DNA of 64,000 nucleotides from UBA2450 sp045226015 (GTDB taxonomy: Bacteria; Bacillota_I; Bacilli_A; RFN20; CAG-826). The stretch is from NCBI GenBank assembly GCA_045226015.1, contig JBGVBY010000003.1:1-64000 (forward strand), given 5' to 3'. The notes beneath the pieces are model-generated. The model ran no database searches, had not been told where the DNA came from, and was given only the letters and a program-made list of their open reading frames with translations. The position numbers and the translations under genes are program-made. Positions 7,690 through 15,598 of this stretch are shown here, piece after piece (position 1 is the first letter of the stretch; every line of letters starts with the position of its first letter).

Positions 7690-8570
7690 TGAAATATCTT
7701 GTAGATAATAGTCGATATATTCTCGGCTATAACGATAAAGGTGAAGAAATAGATAATTTTCAAGTCCATGAAGTGATTTTGAAAATTATTTTTGAAATTG
7801 ACCGCATCTGTAGGAAAAATGATATCAGTTATGCTCTTTCGTTTGGAAGTGCTTTAGGCTTATACAATTATCAAGGTTTCATCCCTTGGGATGATGATGG
7901 AGATATTGTCATCGATTATTTTGATTATGATAGGCTAGTAACCGCTCTTAAAAATGATTTAGGGGAGGACTTCACTTTTGACTGTGAAGAGGTGAATAAA
8001 CGTTATAATCCTTTAATCCCAGCGTTCAAAGTGAGATATAAACATTCCTTTATCAAAGAGAAGAACCGTTTTACTCTTCCTGATCACACAAAAGATAGAG
8101 GCCTATTCGTAGATATCTGTTTCTTTATGGGTGTTCCTAACTCAGTTAAGAAACATAAAAGAACATTTATTAAATCTAAATTACTCATGCCGTTTTACAT
8201 TATTTGGGATGCGTTCTTTCATCTTAATCCTAGATTAATTAGGAAATCATTACGTAAATATGAACGCAAGATTGCCACTAAATACAAGGATTCAGATAGA
8301 GTGAGTCAGACTGTGATTATTCCTTTCCAAGAACTACCTAAGAAATTCGTTGAGAACCTTTCTTTCCCAAAAGATGTCATTTATCCATTTAAAGAACATG
8401 ATTTCTTAGGAAGAAAAGTATATTCCTTCAACAATGTTGAAGAATTCTGTAGACTTCGTTATGGAGAAAAAGCTCTTAAAAAATTTGACGAAAATGGTAA
8501 CGCGATTGATCCGTTTTTAAAGAAGAACAAAAAGAGCGGACACCTTAAACTTATAAATATTTATAAATAG
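7689..8570 (+). CDS. LicD-family phosphotransferase
   Basis: 293 aa with the LicD core at residues about 45-85: ALSFGSALGLYNYQGFIPWD followed by DDGDI and a DYDR motif. In characterised members this nucleotidyltransferase-fold enzyme transfers phosphocholine or another phospho-group to teichoic acid, capsule or glycolipid. Here it probably decorates a surface glycan. Choline or another substituent cannot be told from sequence. It is coupled to the LRR membrane protein by a 1-nt overlap, which hints at a joint surface role. No terminator follows; the rimP promoter starts 4 nt after the stop. Confidence 0.85.
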   Translation: MKYLVDNSRYILGYNDKGEEIDNFQVHEVILKIIFEIDRICRKNDISYALSFGSALGLYNYQGFIPWDDDGDIVIDYFDYDRLVTALKNDLGEDFTFDCEEVNKRYNPLIPAFKVRYKHSFIKEKNRFTLPDHTKDRGLFVDICFFMGVPNSVKKHKRTFIKSKLLMPFYIIWDAFFHLNPRLIRKSLRKYERKIATKYKDSDRVSQTVIIPFQELPKKFVENLSFPKDVIYPFKEHDFLGRKVYSFNNVEEFCRLRYGEKALKKFDENGNAIDPFLKKNKKSGHLKLINIYK

Positions 8571-8573
8571 GTA

Positions 8574-8602
8574 TTGAAAACAATAATATATTCTTGTATA
8601 TT
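8574..8602 (+). promoter_or_regulatory. Promoter of the rimP-nusA-infB operon
   Basis: TTGAAA (8574-8579), 17-nt spacer, TATATT (8597-8602). Predicted transcription start is about 8609, immediately before the leader hairpins. Confidence 0.78.
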
Positions 8603-8608
8603 AATTGA

Positions 8609-8684
8609 GCGTTTAGAAATAAACGTAAAATTACTCTGAATAAGAGTGGCCAGGTTGCCACTCTTTGTTTTTAAGGGAGATTAT
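8609..8684 (+). promoter_or_regulatory. Structured leader/attenuator of rimP-nusA operon
   Basis: The predicted transcript opens with a hairpin CGTTTA-GAAA-TAAACG (8610-8625). A terminator-like stem AAGAGTGGC-CAGGTT-GCCACTCTT (8642-8665) with a T-rich tail to about 8672 follows, then SD GGGAG and ATG 8685. An intrinsic terminator inside the leader of the nusA operon suggests attenuation, with NusA itself a plausible effector. No competing antiterminator stem is obvious by eye. Confidence 0.6.
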
Positions 8685-9143
8685 ATGGATATCAGTAAAC
8701 TCAAATCACCACTTGAAAAGAAGATTAATGAACTCGGCTTCGACCTTGTCTCTATTAAAAGAACAATCGAAAAAGGAGACGTAATCATCTCTATTGTCGT
8801 AGACCGCGTTAATCCAATTGATATGGAATCGATTGTGAACTTATCTAATGAATTATCAAGTTATATCGATACGATTGATGATAGTAACGAGAAGTATTTC
8901 CTTGATATATCTTCCTTAGGAGCAGAGAAACCTTTAAAGATCGAATCTCTAAAAGATTATGTAGGAAGATACGTTAATATTCATCTCACTAATCCAATTG
9001 ATGGAGAAAACATCTATGAAGGTGACTTAGTTGAAGTAAATAAAGATTCTCTCACTCTGTCTTATAGAGTCAAAACAAGAGTGAAAACAGTAAGTATATT
9101 ACTTAGTAATATATACAAAATTCGTTTAGCAATTAAATTTTAA
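8685..9143 (+). CDS. rimP: Ribosome maturation factor RimP
   Basis: 152 aa from ATG 8685, chosen because of SD AAGGGAG 6 nt upstream; an upstream ATG at 8646 lies inside the terminator hairpin. RimP-type N-terminal alpha/beta domain (KINELGFDLVSIKR, then DISSLGAEKPLK at about residue 82) and a C-terminal SH3-like barrel (YVGRYVNIHL ... YEGDLVEVN). It assists 30S subunit assembly. First gene of the conserved rimP-nusA-ylxR-infB-rbfA operon, 11 nt before nusA. Confidence 0.93.
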   Translation: MDISKLKSPLEKKINELGFDLVSIKRTIEKGDVIISIVVDRVNPIDMESIVNLSNELSSYIDTIDDSNEKYFLDISSLGAEKPLKIESLKDYVGRYVNIHLTNPIDGENIYEGDLVEVNKDSLTLSYRVKTRVKTVSILLSNIYKIRLAIKF

Positions 9144-9154
9144 GGAGTGTATTT

Positions 9155-10822
9155 ATGGCTATTAACGTAAGCGAGATTAACGCTGCCCTTGAACAAATTG
9201 AAATTAGTAAGGGTATTTCTAAAGAACGCGTTATCGAAGCATTAAAAGAATCAATGGCGAAAGCCTATCGCAAGTCTCTAGGAGGAGATGATGCGCTTGT
9301 GAACGTTGTTTTTGATTTAGACAAAGGTGTTATTGAAATGTATCAAATCAAAAACGTCGTTAAAGATGTCGAAGATGATTTACTTGAAATCTCTGTTGAA
9401 GACGCGAATGAAGAAGACAAGAGCAAGAAATATAAAGCAGGAGATGAATTCCATATCCCTGCTAAACTTGACGAACTTCGTAAAGGCATTGTTATTGCTG
9501 TTAAGAATTTAATGAAACAAAAATTCGCAGAAGCGGAAAAAGAAATTCTTCATGAACAATTCAAAGATCGTTTAGATACCTTAATAACAGGTAGAGTCGA
9601 ACAATTCGATGATCGTGGTGCAACTATCTCTATTGGTAGAACAAGTGTCTATATGCCTAGAAGAGAAATGATTGGTGATGAGAAGTTTGCTATTGGAGAC
9701 ACCATTAGACTTTACGTCAACAGTGTTACCAATGGTAACAAAGGAAACCAAATCGTTGTTTCTCGTGCAAGCGAAGGATTCTTAAAAGCGTTAATGACTG
9801 AAGACATTCACGATATATATGATGGCACTATTATTATTAAGGCTGTTGCTAGAGCAGCAGGCGAAAGAAGTAAAGTCGCTGTTTATTCTAATGATCCAAA
9901 CGTCGATCCTGCTGGAGCGTGTATTGGACCAAATGGTAGCCGTATCCAAAAAGTTGTTTCTCAACTTGGTAATGGCTCTTCTAAAGAAAAAATCGATATT
10001 ATTGCTTATAAAGAAAACACTGGTTTATACATCATGGAAGCTTTAAAACCTGCTCAAGTAGTCGGTATTAAAGTTGATGAAGAAAACCATTCTGCTTTAG
10101 TCATAGTTAAAGACGACTCCTTATCTTTAGCTATTGGTAGAAAAGGTGTTAACGCTAGACTCGCCGTTAAATTAACTGGTTATAACATTGATATCAAGGT
10201 TGAAAGTGATGCTGCAAGCGAAGGACTTGAATATCAAAGCTTTGAAGAACTCAGCGCTCTTGAAATGGCGGAAAACGCTAGAAGAATCGCCGAAGCTCAA
10301 AAAGCGACACTTGTCTATCAAAATAAAGAAGACGCTCCAAGTTTTGGAGTTCCAGAAGGATATGTTGCTCCTCAAGCACGTAACTACGAAGAAGAGACTA
10401 ATGACTTTGACGCTGCTTTAGAAGAAGTTGCGGAAAAAGAAGAATTAAGCGCTCCAGTTAACGAAGTTAAAGAAGAGGCTAAAGTCGAAGAAGCTATAGT
10501 CGAGGAAGAAAAGAAAGAAGAAGTCAAAGAGGAAGTCAAACAAACTTCTGTTAAGACCACAACCACACTTGACGCTCTTGAAAAGGCCTTAGAAGAAGAC
10601 TCTAACAAAGCCCAAAAGAAAAACAACTTCAAACGTTCCAAGAAGAAAGCGGAAGAAAAAGACGAAGAAGAAAGCTCTGTTGTCCGTTCTGAAGGACCAC
10701 GTATGTCTATTTACACTGAAGAAGAACTCAAGGAACTTGAAGAAGAAGAAAACGAGACCGAAGAGTACGAAGAAGACGATATTGATTATGATGACTATGA
10801 TCAATATTACGACGAAGATTAA
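9155..10822 (+). CDS. nusA: Transcription termination/antitermination protein NusA
   Basis: 555 aa. N-terminal RNA polymerase-binding domain (1 to about 130), S1 domain (about 135-200), and tandem KH domains (GACIGPNGSRI from residue 253 or so; SLAIGRKGVNARLAVKLTG about 322-342). Beyond residue about 350 the usual gram-positive protein would end. Here about 200 extra residues form a Glu/Lys-rich tail ending in Asp/Tyr (DIDYDDYDQYYDED). NusA binds RNA polymerase and nascent RNA and modulates pausing and termination. SD AAGGAG precedes ATG 9155. YlxR follows after 9 nt. Confidence 0.95.
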   Translation: MAINVSEINAALEQIEISKGISKERVIEALKESMAKAYRKSLGGDDALVNVVFDLDKGVIEMYQIKNVVKDVEDDLLEISVEDANEEDKSKKYKAGDEFHIPAKLDELRKGIVIAVKNLMKQKFAEAEKEILHEQFKDRLDTLITGRVEQFDDRGATISIGRTSVYMPRREMIGDEKFAIGDTIRLYVNSVTNGNKGNQIVVSRASEGFLKALMTEDIHDIYDGTIIIKAVARAAGERSKVAVYSNDPNVDPAGACIGPNGSRIQKVVSQLGNGSSKEKIDIIAYKENTGLYIMEALKPAQVVGIKVDEENHSALVIVKDDSLSLAIGRKGVNARLAVKLTGYNIDIKVESDAASEGLEYQSFEELSALEMAENARRIAEAQKATLVYQNKEDAPSFGVPEGYVAPQARNYEEETNDFDAALEEVAEKEELSAPVNEVKEEAKVEEAIVEEEKKEEVKEEVKQTSVKTTTTLDALEKALEEDSNKAQKKNNFKRSKKKAEEKDEEESSVVRSEGPRMSIYTEEELKELEEEENETEEYEEDDIDYDDYDQYYDED

Positions 10823-10831
10823 TTATTAATC

Positions 10832-11101
10832 ATGAATATAAAGCGACCTGTTTTAAGAATTTGCATCGTTACTCGAGAAAAACTTACTAAAGAAGATTTA
10901 TTTCGAGTTGCGAAAGTTAATGGTTCTATCGTCTTTGATAAGAATCAAAACTTAGGAGGTCGTGGAGTTTACATCAAAAAAGATATAGATGTCATTAACA
11001 CTGCAAGAAAGAAAAATTCTCTTTCTAAAGGTTTAAGAACCAAAGTTAATGATGATATCTATTTATCTTTGATAAATGAATTAGAAGAAAAGAGGGATTG
11101 A
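10832..11101 (+). CDS. ylxR: YlxR-family RNA-binding/regulatory protein
   Basis: 89 aa, DUF448/YlxR. It has the family core RICIVTREKLTKEDLFRVAKVNG and the GRGVYIKKDID segment (about residues 45-60). YlxR proteins sit between nusA and infB throughout Bacillota and have been linked to RNase P and to transcription control. Ends in TGA, 1 nt before infB ATG. The ylxQ (L7Ae-like) gene usually found next is missing. Confidence 0.9.
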   Translation: MNIKRPVLRICIVTREKLTKEDLFRVAKVNGSIVFDKNQNLGGRGVYIKKDIDVINTARKKNSLSKGLRTKVNDDIYLSLINELEEKRD

Positions 11102-11102
11102 T

Positions 11103-12935
11103 ATGGGAAAGAACAACAAGAAAACTTTTGAAAGAGAAACAAACGTTTCCACTAAAGTAAACGTCGATAAAGTCAAAACCAAAGTTAATGGTGGTGTCTT
11201 TGTCTATACCGGAGCTATTTCTACTAGCGAACTCTCTAAATCTTTAAATGTCCCAGTCGGAGACATTATCAAATTCCTTTTCATGCAAGGAAAGATGATT
11301 ACCATCAATACAATTTTAGACGATGAATTAATCGGCTTAGTCTGTATTGAATTTGGTTATGACTTTGAAAAGAAAACCATTGTCGCTGCTGAAAATTTTG
11401 AAGACATCGTTATTAACGATGACCCATCAAAATTAAAAGAACGTCCTCCAGTGGTTACCATCATGGGACACGTTGACCACGGTAAGACTACCTTAATTGA
11501 TGCGATTAGAAATTCTAATCTTGTCGCTGGCGAAGTTGGTGGTATCTCTCAAGAGATTGGTGCTTACCAAAAAGAAATCAATGGCCAAAAAATTACCTTT
11601 ATTGACACTCCAGGTCACGAAGCTTTTACAGCGATGAGAAGTAGAGGTGCATCTGTTACTGACATCGTTGTCTTAGTCGTTGCTGCGGATGATGGCGTCA
11701 TGCCTCAAACCATTGAAGCGATTGACCACGCTAAGAGTGCTGGTGTACCAATTATCGTTGCTATCAATAAAATTGATAAACCAGGTGCTGATCCTGATAG
11801 AGTTAAAAATGAACTCATGGCACATGAAATTGTTGCCGAAGAATATGGTGGAGATAATATCATGGTCGAAATCTCCGCTAAAAAGAAAGAAAACATTGAT
11901 GGGTTACTTGAAGCAATCCTTTTAGTGAGTGAAATGAAAGAACTTAAAGCTAATCCAGATAGATATGCTTTGGGTACTGTCTTAGAGGCTAAGCTTGATA
12001 AGAACGAAGGCCCTAAGGCTACTTTACTCATTCAAAACGGTACTTTAAAAGAAGGAGATTTCTTAGTTGTCGGTACTTCATACGGCAAAGCTCGTAGAAT
12101 GACTAACGAATTTAAGAAAGTTCTTCAAGTTGCTACTCCAAGCACCCCAGTATCTGTTATTGGTTTATCTGAAGTTCCTGAAGCCGGCGATCACTTTATG
12201 GCATTTGCTGAAGAAAGCGAAGCTAAGGCTATTGCCTTAAAACGTAAGCAACTCAAAGAAGCTAAAGAAAAGAATAAGAGCAGCGCTGCTAGCTTAGAAG
12301 ATTTATATAATCTCGCTAAAGCTGGTGACGTACAAAATATCAATATCATCATTAAAGCCGATAGCACTGGTTCTGCTGAAGCAGTGAAGACATCACTTGA
12401 AAAACTTAACACAGATAATATTAAAATTAATATTATTCGTGCTACTAGTGGTGCGATTACTGAAGGAGATATCCTTTTAGCAAGTGCTTCTAAAGCGATT
12501 GTTTATGGCTTTAATGTTAGACCTGACGCAAAAACTAGAGCGAAAGCTGAAGAAGAAAAAGTTGAAATTAGATTACATAATATCATCTACGCTTTAATCG
12601 AAGAGATTCAAGATGCGATGAAAGGCATGCTCAAGAAAGAACTTGTTGAGAAAGTTACTGGACAAGCAGAAATTAGAAGACTCTTTAAAGTTTCTAAAGT
12701 TGGCACAATCGCTGGCTGTATGGTGACTGACGGCTCTATCAAGGCTAACTCTTTGATAAGAGTTATTAGAGGTGGAGTTGTCGTCTTTACTGGTAAACTT
12801 GCATCTTTACAAAGAGAAAAAGATCAAGCTAAAGAAGTTAAAGCTGGATATGAATGTGGTATGTTGATTGAAAACTTCAATGACATTAAAGAAAACGACA
12901 TCATTGAAGGATACGAAATGGTGGAGAGTGAATAA
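11103..12935 (+). CDS. infB: Translation initiation factor IF-2
   Basis: 610 aa, short for Bacilli because the N-terminal region is reduced to a single IF2_N-like segment (about 38-90). GTPase motifs: G1 GHVDHGKT (from residue 122), G3 DTPGHEAF, G4 NKID. Domains II, III and IV follow, with the C-terminal fMet-tRNA-binding barrel at the end. It brings initiator tRNA to the 30S subunit. Fmt, which makes fMet-tRNA, is encoded at 47401. SD GAGGGATTG overlaps the ylxR stop. Coupled to rbfA by a 1-nt overlap. Confidence 0.97.
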   Translation: MGKNNKKTFERETNVSTKVNVDKVKTKVNGGVFVYTGAISTSELSKSLNVPVGDIIKFLFMQGKMITINTILDDELIGLVCIEFGYDFEKKTIVAAENFEDIVINDDPSKLKERPPVVTIMGHVDHGKTTLIDAIRNSNLVAGEVGGISQEIGAYQKEINGQKITFIDTPGHEAFTAMRSRGASVTDIVVLVVAADDGVMPQTIEAIDHAKSAGVPIIVAINKIDKPGADPDRVKNELMAHEIVAEEYGGDNIMVEISAKKKENIDGLLEAILLVSEMKELKANPDRYALGTVLEAKLDKNEGPKATLLIQNGTLKEGDFLVVGTSYGKARRMTNEFKKVLQVATPSTPVSVIGLSEVPEAGDHFMAFAEESEAKAIALKRKQLKEAKEKNKSSAASLEDLYNLAKAGDVQNINIIIKADSTGSAEAVKTSLEKLNTDNIKINIIRATSGAITEGDILLASASKAIVYGFNVRPDAKTRAKAEEEKVEIRLHNIIYALIEEIQDAMKGMLKKELVEKVTGQAEIRRLFKVSKVGTIAGCMVTDGSIKANSLIRVIRGGVVVFTGKLASLQREKDQAKEVKAGYECGMLIENFNDIKENDIIEGYEMVESE

Positions 12936-13261
12936 TGGCAAATAAGCAAGAAAGAATCGCTACCATCATTAGAAAGAACATCGCTGAAATCATTCAATTT
13001 CAAGTTAGAGACCCACATTTAGGGTTTGTCTCTATTCCTGAAGTTAGAGTATCTAAAGATTTCTCTTATGCAACAGTGTATGTATCTTTCTTTAAAGATG
13101 AAGATATTGAACCTTCCTTAGAAGTCTTAAACAAGGCAAAAGGATTTATAAGAAGCGAACTCGCTTCAAAAATGGACACGAGGCGCGTTCCAGAAATCCG
13201 TTTTGTGCTTGATGAAGGCTATAAGAAAGAAGAACGCATCGCGGAGTTATTAAAGAAATAA
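12935..13261 (+). CDS. rbfA: Ribosome-binding factor A
   Basis: 108 aa, standard length, with RbfA signatures (IIQFQVRDPHLGFVSIPEVRVSKDFSYA and VPEIRFVLDEG at about 85-95, each part of the KH-like fold). It matures the 5' end of 16S rRNA in the 30S subunit. Start codon overlaps the infB stop (TAATG). Confidence 0.95.
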   Translation: MANKQERIATIIRKNIAEIIQFQVRDPHLGFVSIPEVRVSKDFSYATVYVSFFKDEDIEPSLEVLNKAKGFIRSELASKMDTRRVPEIRFVLDEGYKKEERIAELLKK

Positions 13262-13281
13262 GGAGATTTATCTCCTTTTTT
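13261..13281 (+). terminator. Small hairpin with T-tract between rbfA and truB
   Basis: GGAGA-TTTA-TCTCC followed by TTTTTT. The 5-bp stem is short, so termination would be partial. It could lower truB-ribF expression relative to the upstream genes. Confidence 0.5.
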
Positions 13282-13286
13282 ACACT

Positions 13287-14153
13287 ATGGACAAGATATT
13301 TATTATTGATAAACCAATCGGATTAACAAGTCGACAAGTTTGTAATTCCCTCATGAAAACTTTCAAAACTAAGAAAGTTGGACATGTCGGAACACTTGAT
13401 CCTTTTGCGAGTGGTTTATTAATCGTGTCCATTAATAGATGCACAAAAGCTAATGCCTTTTTTGATGAATCAGTTAAAGAATATGAGGCTACCTTATCAT
13501 TAGGAGTAGAAACCGATACTTTAGATAACACAGGGAAAGTAGTGGCTACTAAAGACGTTAAGCCTTCTTCTAAAGAAGAAATAGAAAAGATTTTAAGTTC
13601 GTTTTTGGGTGAACAAAATCAAGTTCCACCTATGACAAGTGCAATACATGTTAATGGAGTGAGATTATACGATTTAGCTCACCAGGGAAAAGAAATTGAT
13701 AGACCAAGTAGGGTAATTAATATCTATGATATTTCATTGCTCAATTATGATGAAAAGAATAACACAATTTCGTTCTACTGCAAGGTTTCTAGTGGTACAT
13801 ATATTCGTGTTTTAGGTGGAGATATCGCTAAAAAACTTGGTACTGTTGGCCACCTTTCTTCTTTAAGAAGAGTGGGTGTTGGACCATTTAAAGTAGGAGA
13901 ATGTTCTTCTCTAGAAGACGTTATAAACGGTAAGAGTGAAGGCTATTCAACTTACGAGATTTTATCTCGTTTCATTTCTCCTATTGAATACGATTACAAC
14001 ACGATTGAATCAATCAAAAACGGCCAATTCAGATATCTAAAGATTTACTCTAAAAAGGAGAAACTATTAGTAGTGGATTCTAATAAGAATGCGATTGCAA
14101 TATATAAAAATATTGGCGTAAATAAATATGAATTTGTTAGAGGCTTATTCTAA
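13287..14153 (+). CDS. truB: tRNA pseudouridine(55) synthase TruB
   Basis: 288 aa. Opens with DKPIGLTSRQVCN and has the catalytic motif GHVGTLDPFASGLL (Asp about residue 38), the conserved KEYEATLSLG segment and SGTYIRVLGGDIAKKLG. A C-terminal PUA-like domain follows. It converts U55 in the T-loop of tRNAs to pseudouridine. It lies 25 nt after rbfA, behind a small hairpin, with no clear SD. The stop overlaps ribF by 1 nt. Confidence 0.95.
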   Translation: MDKIFIIDKPIGLTSRQVCNSLMKTFKTKKVGHVGTLDPFASGLLIVSINRCTKANAFFDESVKEYEATLSLGVETDTLDNTGKVVATKDVKPSSKEEIEKILSSFLGEQNQVPPMTSAIHVNGVRLYDLAHQGKEIDRPSRVINIYDISLLNYDEKNNTISFYCKVSSGTYIRVLGGDIAKKLGTVGHLSSLRRVGVGPFKVGECSSLEDVINGKSEGYSTYEILSRFISPIEYDYNTIESIKNGQFRYLKIYSKKEKLLVVDSNKNAIAIYKNIGVNKYEFVRGLF

Positions 14154-15052
14154 TGCAAATTATTGAAGTAGATATTCGTAATATTGAACTAAAAGAAAAT
14201 CCAGAACTTAATCTTGTTTTAGGCTATTTTGATGGAGTCCATTTAGGCCATCAAGAAATGCTTAAAAAAGCCATAAGTAGTGGTCCAACTGGAGTCATGA
14301 CTTTTGACATTTCTCCTTCCTTCATTTTAGGGAAAAGTGTGAAGTATTCTCATATCACTTCCTTGTTTGACAAAGCAACGATTTTTAAGTCCTTAGGAGT
14401 GAAATATCTTTATATCCTTAGAACTAGTAAAGTTCTATTAGATTTCACAAAAGAAGATTTTATTTATAAAATCTTAAAACCAATTAATCCAAAGAAAATC
14501 TATGTAGGAAAAGACTATCATTTTGGTAAAAACGCTGAAGGAGATTCTGAGTATTTAAAAGAGTTTTTCTCAGTGGAAGTTAATGATCTTTTGAGCATTG
14601 ATTCCCAAAAGATTTCTTCTCGATTTATTCGCGAATTAATTTCTAACGGAGATATCAAAACCGCGAACGAGTATTTAGGTCATCCATATCAAATTACTGG
14701 TCTAGTTGTGGAAGGTAAACACAATGGTGAGAAAATTGGTTTTCCGACCGCTAATTTAGAACTCTCATATCCATATGTATTACCTAAGCTAGGCGTATAC
14801 ACTGGTTATTGCAAATTATTGAACTCAAAATATAAGGCAATCATCAGTGTTTCTACTCACCCAACTATACAAGAATTAAATGAACCATTAATTGAAGTTC
14901 ACCTCCTCTCATATAATGGAGATTTATATGGGAAAGAAATCGAAGTTCAATTTATTGAATATATCCGTGATGTGAAGAAATTTTCATCACTTGAAGAACT
15001 TGCTAATCAGTTAAAAATGGATAGTGAGTTCGCTAAAAACACACTTAAATAA
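14153..15052 (+). CDS. ribF: Bifunctional riboflavin kinase/FAD synthetase
   Basis: 299 aa. N-terminal FMN adenylyltransferase domain (1 to about 170; GYFDGVHLGHQ, then SSRFIRELI) and C-terminal riboflavin kinase domain (about 180-299; VVEGKHNGEKIGFPTANLEL). It makes FMN and FAD, which the window's many flavoproteins need (flavodiiron protein, flavodoxin, FAD oxidoreductases). Usual position after truB. TAATG overlap with truB. Confidence 0.96.
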   Translation: MQIIEVDIRNIELKENPELNLVLGYFDGVHLGHQEMLKKAISSGPTGVMTFDISPSFILGKSVKYSHITSLFDKATIFKSLGVKYLYILRTSKVLLDFTKEDFIYKILKPINPKKIYVGKDYHFGKNAEGDSEYLKEFFSVEVNDLLSIDSQKISSRFIRELISNGDIKTANEYLGHPYQITGLVVEGKHNGEKIGFPTANLELSYPYVLPKLGVYTGYCKLLNSKYKAIISVSTHPTIQELNEPLIEVHLLSYNGDLYGKEIEVQFIEYIRDVKKFSSLEELANQLKMDSEFAKNTLK

Positions 15053-15061
15053 AAAAATGCT

Positions 15062-15089
15062 TTGTATTATCAATTAGATAATATAAAAT
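15062..15089 (+). promoter_or_regulatory. Promoter of rpsO
   Basis: TTGTAT (15062-15067), 16-nt spacer, TAAAAT (15084-15089). Expected start about 15096, giving a leader of about 80 nt before rpsO. Confidence 0.65.
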
Positions 15090-15111
15090 AAACGACAGCG
15101 ACTTATTTCTA

Positions 15112-15176
15112 GGGTCATCGAATCCTCAACGATCACCCCGGGCTTAAGTTAAGAAAACTATAGGAGGAACTTAACG
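15112..15176 (+). promoter_or_regulatory. Candidate S15 autoregulatory leader of rpsO
   Basis: GGGTCATCG (15112-15120) pairs with CGATCACCC (15130-15138) around a 9-nt loop with a single C-C mismatch. Downstream, GTTAAG (about 15147-15152) can pair with CTTAAC (about 15170-15175), enclosing the SD AGGAGG. Ribosomal protein S15 represses its own mRNA through leader structures in several bacterial groups, so this arrangement is a good candidate. It does not obviously copy a motif I can name. Confidence 0.55.
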
Positions 15177-15446
15177 ATGGCACTTTCAAAAGAAAGAAAA
15201 GCAGAAATCGTCAAGATGTACGGTAAAAACGAAAAAGACACTGGCTCCGTTGAAGTCCAAGTTGCTCTTCTTACCGAACAAATCAAAGCGTTGACTGAAC
15301 ACTTAAAGAAGAATCACAAAGACGCCGCTAGTAAAAGAGGTTTAATGATTCTTGTCGGACAACGTAGAAGTTTACTTGATTATCTTGCTAGAACAGATCG
15401 TGAAGCTTACTTAAAGCTCATCGTCTCTCTCGGCTTAAGAAAATAA
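15177..15446 (+). CDS. rpsO: 30S ribosomal protein S15
   Basis: 89 aa, the standard length. Typical four-helix S15 sequence: GKNEKDTGSVEVQVALLTEQI, HLKKNHKDAASKRGLMILVG and RRSLLDYLARTD. It binds the 16S rRNA central domain. Strong SD GGAGGAAC precedes ATG 15177. Followed by its own terminator and then pnp, the classical rpsO-pnp pair. Confidence 0.98.
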   Translation: MALSKERKAEIVKMYGKNEKDTGSVEVQVALLTEQIKALTEHLKKNHKDAASKRGLMILVGQRRSLLDYLARTDREAYLKLIVSLGLRK

Positions 15447-15467
15447 TCGAGACGAAAGAAACACAAA

Positions 15468-15494
15468 AAGAACCGCTCAGCCGGTTCTTTTTTC
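15468..15494 (+). terminator. Rho-independent terminator after rpsO
   Basis: AAGAACCG-CTCAGC-CGGTTCTT then TTTTT: perfect 8-bp stem. Confidence 0.92.
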
Positions 15495-15598
15495 GTTCCA
15501 TATATAAAGTCATTTCTATTTTTATTAAAAATAAGTGTGATTTTATTATAACTATGATAAGATATCACCGTATGTTATTTAGAAAGAAGAAAAAAGAG

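Noticed and set aside
10384..10804. Minus-strand open frames in the nusA tail
   Set aside because: They are the antisense of GAA/GAG-rich coding sequence, Ser/Phe-rich and without homology or ribosome sites.
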